A stretch of DNA of 64,000 nucleotides from positions 1-64,000 of the forward strand of contig CAYGYT010000003.1 in assembly GCA_964354215.1 (NCBI GenBank), in the 5' to 3' direction. The translations under genes and the position numbers were made by a program. The notes beneath the pieces were generated by a model, which was not told the origin of the DNA, ran no database searches, and saw nothing but the letters and a program-made list of their open reading frames with translations. The DNA comes from CAVRZR01 sp964354215. GTDB lineage: Bacteria > Actinomycetota > Coriobacteriia > Anaerosomatales > CAVRZR01. This document shows, piece after piece, positions 42,607 to 51,326 of the stretch. Each line of letters starts with the position of its first letter. Within the stretch, counting starts at the first letter, position 1.

Positions 42607-42963
42607 GTGAACTCGGTCCTAACCGCCGCGCTCCTGCTCACAGCCATCGCGTTGTGCGCGACCGGGATTTGGGCCCTCGTCCGTGTCGGCGCTGCCTCGC
42701 GCTCAGTCCAGATCCTGGCCGACGACCTCGAGGAGAGGCTCGTCCCGCTTCTGGACAAGGCTGACGTAACGGTCGACGCGATGAATGCGGAGTTGCTTCG
42801 AGTCGACATGATCGTCACGCAGGTCGAGGACGTGTCCGAACGGGTTGCGTCCGCCTCCAACGCCGTGCATACGATCGTCAACGCGCCGGTTGGAGCGGTG
42901 AACGAGCTCAGCGAGCGACTTCGCAAGGCGATGTCGTCGGCGAAGAAGGCGCGCGAGCACTAG
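42607..42963 (+). CDS. Small membrane protein, DUF948-like
   Basis: A 118-residue protein with one N-terminal membrane helix (LTAALLLTAIALCATGIWALV) and a long amphipathic, probably coiled-coil cytoplasmic part (about residues 30-118). The layout resembles DUF948 / YtxG general-stress proteins, an inference supported by its position just before an RsbW/SigB-like pair. GTG start with AAGGA six bases upstream. A TGC-TACACT extended -10 box lies at 42563-42571. Confidence 0.7.
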   Translation: MNSVLTAALLLTAIALCATGIWALVRVGAASRSVQILADDLEERLVPLLDKADVTVDAMNAELLRVDMIVTQVEDVSERVASASNAVHTIVNAPVGAVNELSERLRKAMSSAKKAREH

Positions 42964-43001
42964 GTCGGCCGCGGCAAGCAGGGCCACGCTCGGAGGGAAC
43001 C

Positions 43002-43403
43002 ATGTCTAGAGACCGCATCACCCTCACCGTTCCGGCAAAGGGAGAGTACGCCAAGACCGTCAGGATGACGGCGGCTGCTCTCGCGAGCCGCATGGACCTG
43101 TCATACGACGACGTCGACGATGTGCGCATCGCTGCCGAGGAGGCCTTTGTCTACGCGTGCGACGCCGAGCCCGAATCGGGTGAGGTCGTGATGCACTTCC
43201 TCATTGGCGAGGGCGTCATCGAGATCGAGGTCCCCGTCGCCGCAGGCTCGCGCTCTTCGAGCGAGGATGCAGAGCGCCGGAGCGCGTACGCCACGTTCAT
43301 CCTCGAGTCGGTGTGCGACCGCTATGAGCTTTCCTCCGACGAGACGGGGGCGTGGCTTCGGCTCGCCAAGCATGCCAGCCCTGTGAGCGCGGATGCCGGT
43401 TAG
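43002..43403 (+). CDS. RsbW/SpoIIAB-like anti-sigma factor, degenerate kinase
   Basis: A 133-residue HATPase-type anti-sigma factor. The N-terminus (ITLTVPAKGEYAKTVRMTAA) and DVDDVRIAAEEAF align well with RsbW. E47 of the kinase is retained, but the magnesium-binding asparagine of the N-box is Y51 (EEAFVYAC), and no DxGxG motif or Gly-rich ATP lid follows. It may bind its sigma factor without being able to phosphorylate an RsbV-like antagonist. No rsbV homologue is present in the window. It overlaps the sigma gene by 11 bases. Confidence 0.82.
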   Translation: MSRDRITLTVPAKGEYAKTVRMTAAALASRMDLSYDDVDDVRIAAEEAFVYACDAEPESGEVVMHFLIGEGVIEIEVPVAAGSRSSSEDAERRSAYATFILESVCDRYELSSDETGAWLRLAKHASPVSADAG

Positions 43404-44175
43404 AGGACGACAGCCCCAGACTCGCAAGCTCTCCTGGGACAAGGCCTACACCCGAGAGCTGTTCCGTCGCTACCGTCTCGACGACGACGAGGCAGCGCGC
43501 GACGAGCTCATCACGATGTACTTGAACCTCGTGAAGTACCTCGCGAGCCGCTTCCGCAACCGCGGCGAGCCTATCGACGACCTGGTGCAAGTCGGAACCA
43601 TCGGGCTCATCAAGGCAATCGACCGGTTCGACACCGACCGGCAGGTCGAATTCACTACGTATGCGACGCCGACCATCGTGGGCGAGCTCAAACGCTACTT
43701 CCGCGACAAGGGGTGGGCCATCAAAGTCCCGCGTCGCCTCCAGGAGCTCTCCTTCAAAGTGAACCAGGCGGTCGACGCGCTCACACAGAGGAACCAGCGA
43801 TCCCCAAGCATCGGCGAGATCGCCGAGTACCTCGGCGTGACCACAGAAGAAGTCCTCGAGGCCATGGAAACCTCGGAGGCATACAACTTCGTGTCGCTCG
43901 AGAGCGATCGCGGCATGGACGGTTCGGACACCTTCAGCATTCTTGAGTACATCGGCAAGGACGACGCGCTGATGTCGGTCGTCGACGACCGCACGACGCT
44001 CGCGTTCGCGCTCAAGCAGCTCACGCCGCAGGAGCAGCGCGTCTTGTATCTGCGCTTCTTCGAGGGCCTCACGCAGACCGAGATCGCGCACCAGCTCGAG
44101 ATCTCCCAGATGCAGGTGTCCCGGCTGCTCAGGCGCACGCTCCGCATCCTGCGCGAGAACGTCGTGAAGGACTGA
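43393..44175 (+). CDS. SigB/SigF-type alternative sigma factor
   Basis: Group 3 sigma-70 family factor of the SigB/SigF/SigG branch, 260 residues. It has region 2 (LVKYLASRFRNRGEPIDDLV, then QVGTIGLIKAIDRFD and FTTYATPTIVGELKRYFRDK), region 3 (VPRRLQEL, SPSIGEIAEYLGV), and region 4 (LTPQEQRVLYLRFFEGLTQT, then HQLEISQMQVSRLLRR). In relatives this branch controls general stress or sporulation. It is coupled by overlap to the RsbW-like gene, its probable inhibitor. Its regulon cannot be read from this window. Confidence 0.94.
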   Translation: MPVRGRQPQTRKLSWDKAYTRELFRRYRLDDDEAARDELITMYLNLVKYLASRFRNRGEPIDDLVQVGTIGLIKAIDRFDTDRQVEFTTYATPTIVGELKRYFRDKGWAIKVPRRLQELSFKVNQAVDALTQRNQRSPSIGEIAEYLGVTTEEVLEAMETSEAYNFVSLESDRGMDGSDTFSILEYIGKDDALMSVVDDRTTLAFALKQLTPQEQRVLYLRFFEGLTQTEIAHQLEISQMQVSRLLRRTLRILRENVVKD

Positions 44176-44180
44176 GCGGG

Positions 44181-45365
44181 ATGGCCGACGAAACCAGCCG
44201 GGCGGCGCGGGTGCGCACGACCGCGTTCGCGGTGTGGACCGCGATCGGCGTCATCGTGCTCATCGCGGTCGGCGGCTGGATCATCGGGCGAATCGCCGCG
44301 GCGCTGGCGCCGTTCATCATCGCCGGCATCATCGCGTTCTTGCTGCACTCCCCGGTTAACTGGCTCGAGCTGCGCGGCACGTCGCGGGGCTGGGCGGTCA
44401 TCCTGTGCTTCGTCGTCGCCCTGGTAGTTCTTGTCATCGCCGCTATCTTCCTCTTCCCGCCGATCGCGCAGCAGGTGCAGGAGTTCTCCCTGGCGGTTCC
44501 GGACTACCTCGCACAGGCGCAGCGCATCCTCGACGAACTACAGCGGCAATACAGCGCAGTCGTCATACCCACCTGGATCCGCAACATCGTGAGCACGGCC
44601 GCTTCCGATATCGGCACGTTCATGACGCGGATTGCGGAGAGCGCCGGCAGTATCATCCTAGCCGCAGGAACCGGCGTCGTTGCCGGTCTGCTCGACATCT
44701 TCCTCGCCTTGGTTCTGGCGTTCTGGCTGCTCAAGGACCTGCCAACCATCCGGCGGGAGCTCGAGAACCTGGCCGGTCCGCGATTCGAAGACGACGCTGA
44801 GATACTCGTCTCGACGGTCGATCGGGTCGTCGGCGGATACCTCAAAGGGCAGACCATCGCATCGTTCGTGACCGGAACGATGGCGACGATCGGCCTTGCG
44901 CTCATCGGCGTCCCCTATGCCCTCGTGCTCGGCATCTTCACGTTCTTCTTGAACTACATCCCGTACGCTGGGCCGCTCATGGCCGCGATCATTGCGGGTA
45001 CGGTCGGGCTCTTCGTGAGTCCCTTGACGGCGCTCCTCGCCGTAGCGGTCATCATCGCGGCTCAGAACCTGACCGACAGCCTCGTCACGCCGAAGGTCAT
45101 GTCGCGCCAGGTGAACCTGCATCCCACCCTCGTCATCTTCTCGCTCCTGGTGGGCGCTACTCTCTGGGGCATCGTCGGCATGATCTTCGCCATACCACTG
45201 GCCGCGCTCGTGCAGGGCCTGTTCGTCTACTATTACGAACGTCGCACGCGGCGACAGCTGTCGAGTGAGAGCGGGGCTCTATTCAAGAGCCAGTGTCCGC
45301 CCGAGGACGAGCCGTGTGACGATGATGCCGACTCCCCGGCGGATGACGCATCGCCAGGTGAGTGA
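44181..45365 (+). CDS. AI-2E family transporter (PerM/YdiK-like)
   Basis: A 394-residue integral membrane protein with about eight helices in the AI-2E transporter / PerM superfamily. Typical segments are FIIAGIIAFLLHSPVNWLE, the long extracytoplasmic region (about residues 95-150), LDIFLALVLAFWLLKD, and GIFTFFLNYIPYAGPLMAAI. LHPTLVIFSLLVGATLWG follows. Members export autoinducer-2, ions or other solutes; the substrate here is unknown. The C-terminal 30 residues are acidic. It starts five bases after the sigma gene. Confidence 0.9.
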   Translation: MADETSRAARVRTTAFAVWTAIGVIVLIAVGGWIIGRIAAALAPFIIAGIIAFLLHSPVNWLELRGTSRGWAVILCFVVALVVLVIAAIFLFPPIAQQVQEFSLAVPDYLAQAQRILDELQRQYSAVVIPTWIRNIVSTAASDIGTFMTRIAESAGSIILAAGTGVVAGLLDIFLALVLAFWLLKDLPTIRRELENLAGPRFEDDAEILVSTVDRVVGGYLKGQTIASFVTGTMATIGLALIGVPYALVLGIFTFFLNYIPYAGPLMAAIIAGTVGLFVSPLTALLAVAVIIAAQNLTDSLVTPKVMSRQVNLHPTLVIFSLLVGATLWGIVGMIFAIPLAALVQGLFVYYYERRTRRQLSSESGALFKSQCPPEDEPCDDDADSPADDASPGE

Positions 45366-45424
45366 AGCGCCCGAGCGGGCACGCAGGCCGCAGGCAGGTA
45401 CATGACCCCCGAAGGAGTCGGCAC

Positions 45425-48052
45425 GTGAAGTCCGCCGAGATTCGCGAGAGCTTCCTCTCGTACTTCGAGAGCAAGGGCTGCACGCGACAGCCGTCGTCCT
45501 CCCTCATACCGGACGACCCGTCACTGCTGCTCACAACCGCCGGCATGGTGCAGTTCAAGCCCGTGTTCCTCGGCACCAAGACGCTCGGCTTCACACGCGC
45601 GACGACCGTGCAGAAGTGCGTACGCACGACCGACATCGACATCATCGGCACGACGGGCCGGCACCACTCGTTCTTCGAGATGCTGGGCAACTTCAGCTTC
45701 GGCGACTACTTCAAGAGCGAGGCGTGCGCCTGGGCGTACGAGTACTCAACCGACGTTCTCGGACTCGATCCGGAGCGGCTGTGGTACTCGATCTTCGAGG
45801 ACGACGACGAGGCCGAGACGATATGGGCAGAGGAAGTCGGTGTTCCGCGCGAGCGCATCGTTCGCATGGGTGCGAAGGACAACTTCTGGTCGGCGGGTCC
45901 CACCGGTCCGTGCGGTCCGTGCTCGGAGCTCTACTACGACCAAGGTCCTGAGCTCGGGTGCGATTCCCCCGACTGCGCGCCCGGGTGCGACTGCGATCGC
46001 TACCTCGAGTACTGGAACCTCGTATTCATGCAGTACGACCGCCAGGAGGACGGCTCGCTCGTTCCCCTGCCCAAACAGAACATCGACACAGGCATGGGCC
46101 TCGAGCGTGTCGCCGCTATCTTGCAGCACGTGAGCTCGAACTTCGAGACAGACGTGCTGCGGTCGATCATGTCCGAGGCCGAGGCGATCACGGGCGCCAC
46201 GTATGGTGTCGGCGAGAAGACCGACACGAGCCTGCGCATCCTCGCCGACCACAGCCGCGCGGTGGCGTTCCTTATCGCCGACGGCGTGCTGCCCTCCAAC
46301 GAGGGGCGAGGTTACGTACTTCGCCGCCTCTTGAGACGAGCGGTCCGTCACGGGCGACTTCTCGGCGTGACGGACCCGTTTCTCGGCAGGCTCACGCGCC
46401 TTGTGATCGAGCTCATGGGTCCCGCGTATCCAGAGGTCGTCGAGCACCGCGAGCTCATCAGCGGCATCGTGCAGGCTGAGGAGCAGCGCTTCGGCGCGAC
46501 GCTCCGGCAGGGGATGGCATTCCTCGAAGACGAGCTTGGACTGCTCTCCGAGTCCGGCGGTGGGGTACTCGACGGGCGCACTGCCTTCGCGCTTCACGAC
46601 ACGTACGGATTCCCCGTCGAGCTCACCGCCGAGATCGCCGCCGAGGCGGGCGTGTCCGTTGACATGGACGCGTTCGCGAGCGAGATGGAAGCGCAGCGCG
46701 AGCGTGGCCGGGCGGGCGTCAAGGACGAGTCGTGGTCGACCTTCGGCGGCGTGTGGTCCGAGATAGCCGACTCGACAGGTCCGGGCGAGTTCGTGGGGTA
46801 CTCCGTCGACGACACGGATGCCACGGTTGCTGCGATCGTCTCTGAAGGCAGTCTCGTGTCCGAGCTCGCACCTGGCCATCACGCGGAGGTCGTGTTGGAC
46901 CGAACGCCGTTCTACGGCGAACAGGGTGGGCAGGTCGGCGACACCGGCACTATCCGGGGTGAGCGCGCGCTCTTCCGCGTCGACGACACGAAGGTCCCGT
47001 TGCCCGGCATCGTGGCCCAGGTCGGTGAGCTCACTGAAGGCACGCTGCGCGTCGGCGATACCGTGCACGCAGCGATAGACGTCATGCGGCGCGAACGCAT
47101 TCGGCGCAATCACACCGCCACCCACCTGCTTCACTGGGCCCTGAGGCTCATCCTCGGCGAGCATGTGAAGCAGTCGGGCAGCTACGTTGCGCCCGATCGC
47201 CTGCGATTCGACTTCACTCACTTCGAGGCGATGACACCTGAGCAGCTCGCGAAAGTCGAGCGGCTTGCGAACGCCAAGGTGATGGAGAACCACGTCGTGC
47301 GAGCCTACGAGACATCGCTTGCGACGGCGCGCGAGTCAGGCGTCACCGCGCTGTTCGGCGAGAAGTACGGCGACTTCGTACGCGTGCTCGAGGTCGGCAA
47401 CTTCTCGAAAGAGCTCTGCGGCGGGACTCACGTCGCGCGTACGAGCGAGATCGGCCTGCTGAAGGTCATCGCCGAGGGGAGCGTGGGCGCGAATCTTCGA
47501 CGAATCGAGGCGGTGACGTCGTTCGACGCGCTCGAGTACCTGCGGACCGAAGAGCAGGAGCTTGCCGAGGCTGCCGCGGCGCTCAAGGTGCAGCGCTTCG
47601 ACGTCGCCGAGAGGACCGTAACGCTCGTCAAGCGTGTGAAAGAGCTCGAGACGCAGCAGTCACGCACGAAGGAAGCACTTTCGCAGGCCGAGATCTCGGA
47701 TCTCACCGATGTGGCTGTCGATGTGGGCTACCCGCTCGTGATCGCCAGAGTGCCGTCGGTTGAGGCTGCCGGGCTCCGGGCGCTCTGGGACATCGTGCGC
47801 GCGCGCATGGGAGGCGGTGCGGTCGTGCTCGCGACGGTGACGCCCGAGGGCAACGCGCCGCTCCTTCTGGCGGCAGGGTCGAAGGAGGCCGTCTCGGCCG
47901 GGTTCGACGCTGGTGCCGTGATCCGCACGATCGCTCCGTCGGTCAGAGGCGGCGGCGGCGGCAAGCCTGAGATGGCCCAGGCCGGCGGCAAGGACGCCTC
48001 GGGCATCGACGAGGCGCTGCGACTCGCTCGCGAGACGTTCGGCGTCGGGTAG
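45425..48052 (+). CDS. alaS: Alanyl-tRNA synthetase
   Basis: Class II synthetase for alanine with 875 residues. It has the catalytic domain (AGMVQFKPVFLG, RHHSFFEMLGNFSFGDYFK, WNLVFMQYDR), the tRNA-recognition helices, and the editing domain with zinc ligands H563 and H567 (NHTATHLLH) and C665 and H669 (CGGTH). The C-Ala domain ends in a Gly-rich RGGGGGKPEMAQAGG. The GTG at 45425 is selected because AAGGAG lies seven bases upstream. ruvX follows six bases after the stop. Confidence 0.97.
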   Translation: MKSAEIRESFLSYFESKGCTRQPSSSLIPDDPSLLLTTAGMVQFKPVFLGTKTLGFTRATTVQKCVRTTDIDIIGTTGRHHSFFEMLGNFSFGDYFKSEACAWAYEYSTDVLGLDPERLWYSIFEDDDEAETIWAEEVGVPRERIVRMGAKDNFWSAGPTGPCGPCSELYYDQGPELGCDSPDCAPGCDCDRYLEYWNLVFMQYDRQEDGSLVPLPKQNIDTGMGLERVAAILQHVSSNFETDVLRSIMSEAEAITGATYGVGEKTDTSLRILADHSRAVAFLIADGVLPSNEGRGYVLRRLLRRAVRHGRLLGVTDPFLGRLTRLVIELMGPAYPEVVEHRELISGIVQAEEQRFGATLRQGMAFLEDELGLLSESGGGVLDGRTAFALHDTYGFPVELTAEIAAEAGVSVDMDAFASEMEAQRERGRAGVKDESWSTFGGVWSEIADSTGPGEFVGYSVDDTDATVAAIVSEGSLVSELAPGHHAEVVLDRTPFYGEQGGQVGDTGTIRGERALFRVDDTKVPLPGIVAQVGELTEGTLRVGDTVHAAIDVMRRERIRRNHTATHLLHWALRLILGEHVKQSGSYVAPDRLRFDFTHFEAMTPEQLAKVERLANAKVMENHVVRAYETSLATARESGVTALFGEKYGDFVRVLEVGNFSKELCGGTHVARTSEIGLLKVIAEGSVGANLRRIEAVTSFDALEYLRTEEQELAEAAAALKVQRFDVAERTVTLVKRVKELETQQSRTKEALSQAEISDLTDVAVDVGYPLVIARVPSVEAAGLRALWDIVRARMGGGAVVLATVTPEGNAPLLLAAGSKEAVSAGFDAGAVIRTIAPSVRGGGGGKPEMAQAGGKDASGIDEALRLARETFGVG

Positions 48053-48058
48053 CCGCCC

Positions 48059-48526
48059 GTGCGGGTGCTCGGCCTCGACATAGGCGAGAGGCGCATCGGT
48101 GTGGCGGTCTCCGACCCCGGGCAGAGAGTCGCCTCTCCCGTCGCGGTTCTTGACGCCACGGTGCTGTACGATCCAGGCCCGCTCCTCCGGCTCGTTTCCG
48201 ACTACGAGGTCGGGCTCGTGGTGATCGGGCTTCCCCTGTCCCTCAATGGCACCGAGGGCGAACAGGCGCGACGCACTCGTGAGACGGGCGCGCGTATTGC
48301 TGAGATACTCGGCGTGCCCGTGACGTATGCCGACGAACGGCTGTCGAGCGTGGAGGCGTCTCGCGCGATGAAAGCCGCCGGGCTGTCCGACCGCGAGAAG
48401 CGCGGGCGAATCGATATGGTAGCCGCGTCTCTGTTGCTGCAGAGCTACCTGGACCGGCGAATCGGATCGGAGGGCACGCCATCAGCGGATTCGGGCGAGA
48501 TCGAGGACGGCACGCGCGATGAATGA
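48059..48526 (+). CDS. ruvX: RuvX (YqgF), putative pre-16S rRNA nuclease
   Basis: A 155-residue RNase H-fold protein of the YqgF family, which matures the 5' end of 16S rRNA. The active-site acidic positions are visible in LGLDIGERRIGVAVSD, in YADERLSSVEA and in DMVAASLLLQSYLD. GLPLSLNGTEG is conserved. The last 20 residues are variable. GTG start; the C-terminus overlaps mltG by eight bases. alaS-ruvX-mltG is a well-known bacterial order. Confidence 0.94.
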   Translation: MRVLGLDIGERRIGVAVSDPGQRVASPVAVLDATVLYDPGPLLRLVSDYEVGLVVIGLPLSLNGTEGEQARRTRETGARIAEILGVPVTYADERLSSVEASRAMKAAGLSDREKRGRIDMVAASLLLQSYLDRRIGSEGTPSADSGEIEDGTRDE

Positions 48527-49625
48527 TCACGTCGTCGAGGGCGAAGGGCCGGAGGATCACTCCGAGTCGGTGAGCCGACGCGGCTCCTCGCGCGCCCTCA
48601 TTGCGGTGGTAGGCCTTCTCCTCATTGTCGTGGCGGTGTCCGGTGTGGGGTACTACGCGTGGTCGACCGCTCTTCGACGCCCGCTGGTAGACGTCGAGGC
48701 CGGGAGTGCGGTGACGATCATCGTGCCGCAGGGTGCCACCGCCGCCGAGGTTGGTCTGCTGCTCGCGAACAAGGGCATCGTTGCCAATCCCCGCGTCTTC
48801 CGCACGCGCGTGCGGGAAGCGGGCGCGGATGGGACGCTGCGTGCGGGCACCTACGAGCTTCGGACGGGGATGGGATACGAGGCGGCCATCACGTCGCTCG
48901 CGGCGGGACCGGCCGTCCCGTACGTGACGGTGACAATACCCGAGGGTTTCACCGTCGAGCAGATCGCCGCTCGCATGGAGAAGCGAGCGGGTATCTCGCG
49001 CTCGGAGTTCCTCGCTCTCGCCGACAAAGGAGCCGCGGAGTTCGCGGCTGATCACCCCTACCTTGAGGGCGCGTATCGAGGGTCGCTCGAGGGATTCCTG
49101 TTTCCCAAGACCTATCGCATCGAAGACGGCGCAACCGCCCGCGACGTGATCGAGATGATGCTCGACCAGTTCGACAAGGAGATTGCGTCGGTGGACCTCA
49201 AGCGCCTCACGGCGCACGGCTTTGACGTGCCGCAGCTCGTCACGATGGGCTCTATCGTCGAAAGGGAGACGAAGGTCGCCAAGGAGCGACGCATCGTGTC
49301 TTCGGTCATCTACAATCGGCTCGCCCAACGCATGAGACTCGATATGTGCTCGACCATCGAATACGTGATCAAGGAGCACAAGCTTCGTCTGACGTACGCC
49401 GACTTGAACGTCAGGAGTCCGTACAACACGTACCGGCACGCGGGTCTTCCGCCGGGTCCCATCGCAAGCCCCGGTCTCGCATCGCTCAAAGCGGCGGCGG
49501 CTCCAGCCGATACTAGGTACCTGTACTACGTGCTCACGGGGCGTGATGGTTCACACACCTTCGCGCGCACTGCCGATGAGTTCGCGCGAGCCAAAGCGAA
49601 GTCGAAGGAGGTCTTCGGCAAGTGA
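48519..49625 (+). CDS. mltG: Endolytic murein transglycosylase MltG
   Basis: A membrane-anchored YceG-like enzyme that cuts nascent glycan strands and sets their length, 368 residues. It has one N-terminal helix (ALIAVVGLLLIVVAVSGVGY), a LysM-like subdomain and the catalytic domain with E248 in MGSIVERETK. VIYNRLAQRMRLDMCSTIEY and YNTYRHAGLPPGPIASPG follow. The ATG lies inside the ruvX end. The stop overlaps the next gene in GTGA, so translation is coupled throughout. Confidence 0.95.
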   Translation: MNDHVVEGEGPEDHSESVSRRGSSRALIAVVGLLLIVVAVSGVGYYAWSTALRRPLVDVEAGSAVTIIVPQGATAAEVGLLLANKGIVANPRVFRTRVREAGADGTLRAGTYELRTGMGYEAAITSLAAGPAVPYVTVTIPEGFTVEQIAARMEKRAGISRSEFLALADKGAAEFAADHPYLEGAYRGSLEGFLFPKTYRIEDGATARDVIEMMLDQFDKEIASVDLKRLTAHGFDVPQLVTMGSIVERETKVAKERRIVSSVIYNRLAQRMRLDMCSTIEYVIKEHKLRLTYADLNVRSPYNTYRHAGLPPGPIASPGLASLKAAAAPADTRYLYYVLTGRDGSHTFARTADEFARAKAKSKEVFGK

Positions 49626-50593
49626 ACGCGGGTGCCGATACGCCGACGGCCATCAGCATCAGAAGCGCCCGGAAGGTCTTCGCGAGCCTGAGAGGCGGGG
49701 ACAAGGTCGCCGTTCACGATGTGAGCTTCGACGTGAACTCAGGGGCGATTCACGGGCTTCTGGGCCCGAACGGTGCAGGGAAGACCACCACGCTCAAGAT
49801 GCTCCTCGGGCTCGTGCGGCCGAGCGGGGGAACCTTCGAGATCCTTGGCGTGCCTGCGCATCGCCCTGGCGCCAAGCGGCAGCTCGGGTTCCTGCCCGAG
49901 CAGCCGTACTTCTCCCCGCAGCTCACCGCGTCGCAGGCGATGCTCCTGTACGGACGCCTGTCGGGTCTGCCGAAGCACGCCATCAACGCTGAGATGGCCG
50001 ATCGCCTCGCGCGCGTCGGCCTCGAGGGCCGCGAGACCATGTTGCTCTCGAAGTTCTCGCGCGGCATGCTCCAGCGCCTCGGGATAGCCCAGGCGCTCAT
50101 CGCTGATCCGGCGGTCGCGATCCTGGACGAGCCGGCTTCGGGGCTCGACCCCGTCGGGCAGCGCGACATCCGCAACCTCATGCTCGAGCTCAGATCCTCG
50201 GGCACCACGGTGCTCCTTTCTTCCCACCAGCTCTCGGAGGTCGAGGTGGTCTGCGACGAGGTCACGATCCTCAACCGGGGAAAGGTGGCAGCGAAGGGCC
50301 ACATCGACGACCTGCTCAATGTCTCAGGTCAGACGTCCGTGAGGGCGCGAGGCGACGGTGACTCGTTGCCCGGCACTATCGCGACGCTCGTCTCGGACGT
50401 GGCCGCCAAGGGCGGCATGTGGATCTTCTCGGTGTCCGATGTGCATGCTCGGGCCGTCGTCGATGCCATTGACGACGCGGGCTGGCAGCTCATCTCGCTC
50501 ACGCCCAAGCGGGACTCCCTCGAGGACTACTTCTCGCGGCTTCTCGAGGCGGATGCTGACTCAGATAGCGCGCCTGCGGGGGAGGCCTCATGA
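49622..50593 (+). CDS. ABC transporter ATP-binding protein
   Basis: The ATPase of an ABC-2 type exporter, 323 residues. Walker A is GLLGPNGAGKTTTLK, the Q-loop lies in LGFLPEQPYFSP, the signature is SKFSRGMLQRLGIAQAL, Walker B is AVAILDEPASGLDP, and the H-loop is LLSSHQLSEVE. The C-terminal 90 residues are a regulatory extension. GTG start coupled to mltG; its stop is coupled to the permease. The transported substrate is unknown. Confidence 0.93.
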   Translation: MNAGADTPTAISIRSARKVFASLRGGDKVAVHDVSFDVNSGAIHGLLGPNGAGKTTTLKMLLGLVRPSGGTFEILGVPAHRPGAKRQLGFLPEQPYFSPQLTASQAMLLYGRLSGLPKHAINAEMADRLARVGLEGRETMLLSKFSRGMLQRLGIAQALIADPAVAILDEPASGLDPVGQRDIRNLMLELRSSGTTVLLSSHQLSEVEVVCDEVTILNRGKVAAKGHIDDLLNVSGQTSVRARGDGDSLPGTIATLVSDVAAKGGMWIFSVSDVHARAVVDAIDDAGWQLISLTPKRDSLEDYFSRLLEADADSDSAPAGEAS

Positions 50594-51324
50594 GAGCTGT
50601 TCTCGCCATCGCGGGCTCGGTCGTCGCCGATGCGCTGCGCCGCAAGGTCGTCTACATCGTTCTCGCGTTTGCGGCCTTCATGGCCATCGCTATCCCGCGC
50701 TTGCCGAGCTACGGCGTCGGAGTGGTCGAAGCCGTGTTCCGCGAAGTCGCACTCGCGCTCATGTACGTCGTGGCGATGGTGGTGGCGCTGTCGCTTTCCG
50801 CGAATCGCGTTCCGTCCGAGGTCGAACGCCGCACCGTCTACAACATTCTGGGGCGCGACGTCCGCCGCTGGCAGTACCTGCTCGGCTCGTGGCTCGGGGT
50901 GTTCGCGGTGATGGCCGGGGTAGTCGCTTCGTTCACCCTCGTGAGCATCGGCGTGGGCGGGTACACGTACCACGTCCTCATGTGGCGGTTGTGGCAGGGC
51001 GCGCTCGCGATGTGGCTCGAGACGGGTGTAGTCTCTGCGTTCGCCATCATGATCTCGACCGTGACCGGACCCGTGCCCGTCACCGTCGTGTCACTCGGTT
51101 TCCTGTTCGTGGCTCATCTGGGCGGAGGACTCACGCAGGCTGAGTCTGCGGGCGGATCGAACACGTTCTACCCGACCATGGAGACCTTCAACATCATCAA
51201 CCCGGTCGCTCATGGGACGGGGATCTCGTTTGGGTACACCGCGCTCATGCTGGTAGTTGCAGCAGCTTGGGTGGGGGCGCTTCTCGGCGTGGGGGCCCTC
51301 TTGTTCGAGCGGAAGGATCTCTGA
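50590..51324 (+). CDS. ABC-2 type permease
   Basis: The membrane partner of the upstream ATPase, 244 residues with about six helices (for example VVYIVLAFAAFMAIAI, ALALMYVVAMVVALSLSAN, YLLGSWLGVFAVMAGVVASF). The segment VPSEVERRTVYNILGRDVRR is the cytoplasmic coupling-type sequence seen in related ABC-2 permeases. ATGA overlap with the ATPase gene. The next gene starts three bases after its stop. Confidence 0.88.
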   Translation: MRAVLAIAGSVVADALRRKVVYIVLAFAAFMAIAIPRLPSYGVGVVEAVFREVALALMYVVAMVVALSLSANRVPSEVERRTVYNILGRDVRRWQYLLGSWLGVFAVMAGVVASFTLVSIGVGGYTYHVLMWRLWQGALAMWLETGVVSAFAIMISTVTGPVPVTVVSLGFLFVAHLGGGLTQAESAGGSNTFYPTMETFNIINPVAHGTGISFGYTALMLVVAAAWVGALLGVGALLFERKDL

Positions 51325-51326
51325 TC

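Noticed and set aside
45746..47293. Long minus-strand open frame (515 codons) inside alaS
   Set aside because: It is the shadow of a GC-rich gene in another frame; alaS has complete family motifs throughout.
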